Source: Lentisphaera profundi (GTDB lineage: Bacteria > Verrucomicrobiota > Lentisphaeria > Lentisphaerales > Lentisphaeraceae). From it: a stretch of 64,000 nt of DNA. Below are positions 63,124 to 64,000 of this stretch, piece after piece (positions within the stretch are counted from its first letter, which is position 1; each line of letters opens with the position of its first letter). A program made the translations under genes and the position numbers. The stretch is taken from assembly GCF_028728065.1 (NCBI RefSeq), contig NZ_CP117812.1, positions 1,736,001 to 1,800,000 on the forward strand, in the 5' to 3' direction. Under the pieces are notes generated by a model. The model searched no databases. It was not told where the DNA came from and saw nothing but the letters and a program-made list of their open reading frames with translations.

Positions 63124-63154
63124 AGGCTCTCTATTTATAGGGAGCCTTTTTAGT
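63124..63154 (+). terminator. Rho-independent terminator after the small lipoprotein gene
   Basis: AAGGCTC (63124-63130) pairs with GAGCCTT (63143-63149), extended by one G-T and one C-G pair, and is followed by TTT. It lies 23 bases after the stop codon. Confidence 0.8.
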
Positions 63155-63179
63155 TTCTAAGTACGGTTTAAAGTTTTCC

Positions 63180-63872
63180 TCAAGAACGCAAGGCTTTAAC
63201 TTCATCCAGCGTAAGGTGACGCCATTCGCCAAGATCAACATCGAGGGAGATTGCACCTATCTTTTCACGGTGGAGGGAGATAACTTTATTGCCCACAGCA
63301 GCAAACATACGCTTGACTTGATGAAACTTGCCTTCAGTTAAACTCAAGAGCACTTCCTTAGGAGTGATGATCGTCAACTCAGCGGGCAGAGTGAGCTTTG
63401 TTTCTCCTTGTAATTGAACACCCTCTTTAAATTGCTCGACGACATCTCCAGAAATCTCTCGTGATAAACCCACTCGGTAAACTTTTTTACAATTCTTTGA
63501 CGGGCTGATAATATTAAATGTCCAACGACCATCGTCAGTCATAAGAACTAAACCACTTGTATCCGCATCCAAACGTCCGGCAATATGGAGTTCAGAAGTT
63601 CTCGCAACATCTAATAAATTGAATAAAGATGGATAAGATTTCTCATCAATATTTGAACAAATGGTATTGATTGGCTTGTGCATGAGCAGGTAACGAAAGG
63701 CACGTGTTTTTAGGCGATTGCCATGAAGTATTATGGTATTATTCTCATGCACTTGAGTGGCTTCATTTATGATCGCCTCATCATTGACGAGGACTTCCCC
63801 TGCATGAATCAATTGTAGCGCTTCATTTTTCGTGAAGTCGGTACTTTTACAAACAAAGCGATCAAGTCGCAT
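63180..63872 (-). CDS. rsuA: 16S rRNA pseudouridine-516 synthase
   Basis: A 230-residue RsuA-family enzyme that makes a pseudouridine in small-subunit rRNA. It starts with an S4 RNA-binding domain (MRLDRFVCKSTDF to about residue 55) and then the synthase domain with the catalytic Asp102 in GRLDADTSGLVL, KVYRVGL and EGKFHQVKRMF. The TTG at 63887 would add five residues, but ATG 63872 is the usual start for the family and follows AAGAG at a suitable distance. Another RsuA/RluF-like role is possible; the catalytic family is not in doubt. Confidence 0.9.
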   Translation of the reverse strand: MRLDRFVCKSTDFTKNEALQLIHAGEVLVNDEAIINEATQVHENNTIILHGNRLKTRAFRYLLMHKPINTICSNIDEKSYPSLFNLLDVARTSELHIAGRLDADTSGLVLMTDDGRWTFNIISPSKNCKKVYRVGLSREISGDVVEQFKEGVQLQGETKLTLPAELTIITPKEVLLSLTEGKFHQVKRMFAAVGNKVISLHREKIGAISLDVDLGEWRHLTLDEVKALRS

Positions 63873-64000
63873 CAGAGCTCTTTTCAATAAAATGCATTAG
63901 ATTCTGTGAATTTAATTGATACAAACTGAATGATGAAAAATTTGTGTGAGGGAGAAATTTGCTATTTAACTTCCTAGTCATTGAGTATCGCTTTTTTTGT

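Overview
The window looks like a chromosomal piece of a marine Lentisphaerae / PVC-superphylum bacterium (Lentisphaera-like). This is inferred from family content: three DUF1552 proteins paired with DUF1587/1592/1588-type cytochrome proteins, four FGly-type sulfatases, a PVC-type membrane-bound dehydrogenase with NPCBM and cytochrome domains, prepilin-like proteins with the FTLIEL leader and H-X9-DG tail, and two ECF sigma factor / Ser-Thr kinase pairs. Gene density is moderate, intergenic DNA is AT-rich, and several genes are decayed.

Layout. 1-1606: a beta-lactamase-like serine hydrolase running off the left edge, behind three tandem copies of a promoter-like unit. 1607-10599: a glycan-degradation cluster with three GH32 fructanase-type enzymes, one sulfatase, a GH10 xylanase-type enzyme and a fragment of a sialate O-acetylesterase. 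11031-15239: a DUF1552 + planctomycete-cytochrome pair whose cytochrome protein carries a zinc ribbon and a membrane anchor. 15516-20181: decayed genes, an esterase gene broken by a one-base shift, and a fusion of an apparently dead esterase to a lactonase propeller. 20358-24052: a prepilin-like gene and the first ECF/kinase module. 24420-26195: hairpin tandem repeats, a 2OG-Fe(II) oxygenase and an SGNH hydrolase. 26400-33169: a second DUF1552/cytochrome operon divergent from the second ECF/kinase module. 33395-40853: an operon-like run of an esterase, three sulfatases and a PQQ-type propeller protein. 41103-41605: a structured repeat, one copy of which is split by a palindromic MITE-like element while the other is intact. 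42468-45537: a second prepilin and topB. 45587-51413: a cytochrome c / DUF1552 / cytochrome operon. 52036-57650: an SASA esterase, a GH12-LamG protein and the dehydrogenase-cytochrome protein. 57848-63872: a probably acquired curA, two exported proteins of unknown role, a small lipoprotein and rsuA.

How it may work together. The exported hydrolases (GH32, GH10, GH12, acetylesterases, sulfatases) suggest growth on sulfated and acetylated plant or algal polysaccharides; the cytochrome/DUF1552 sets are presumably periplasmic oxidative systems of unknown substrate. The most novel signal is regulatory. A two-block motif, ACRTCCAA then GTATATG with 16 or 17 bases between the cores CRTCCA and GTATAT, sits in the same orientation in front of six transcription units. 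A different two-block motif sits in front of two others. One copy of each lies next to, and divergent from, one of the two ECF/kinase modules. I propose that each ECF factor reads its own motif and that the kinases gate the glycan-use genes; this is inference and needs a genome-wide search and binding or expression tests.

No tRNA, rRNA or CRISPR array was recognised.
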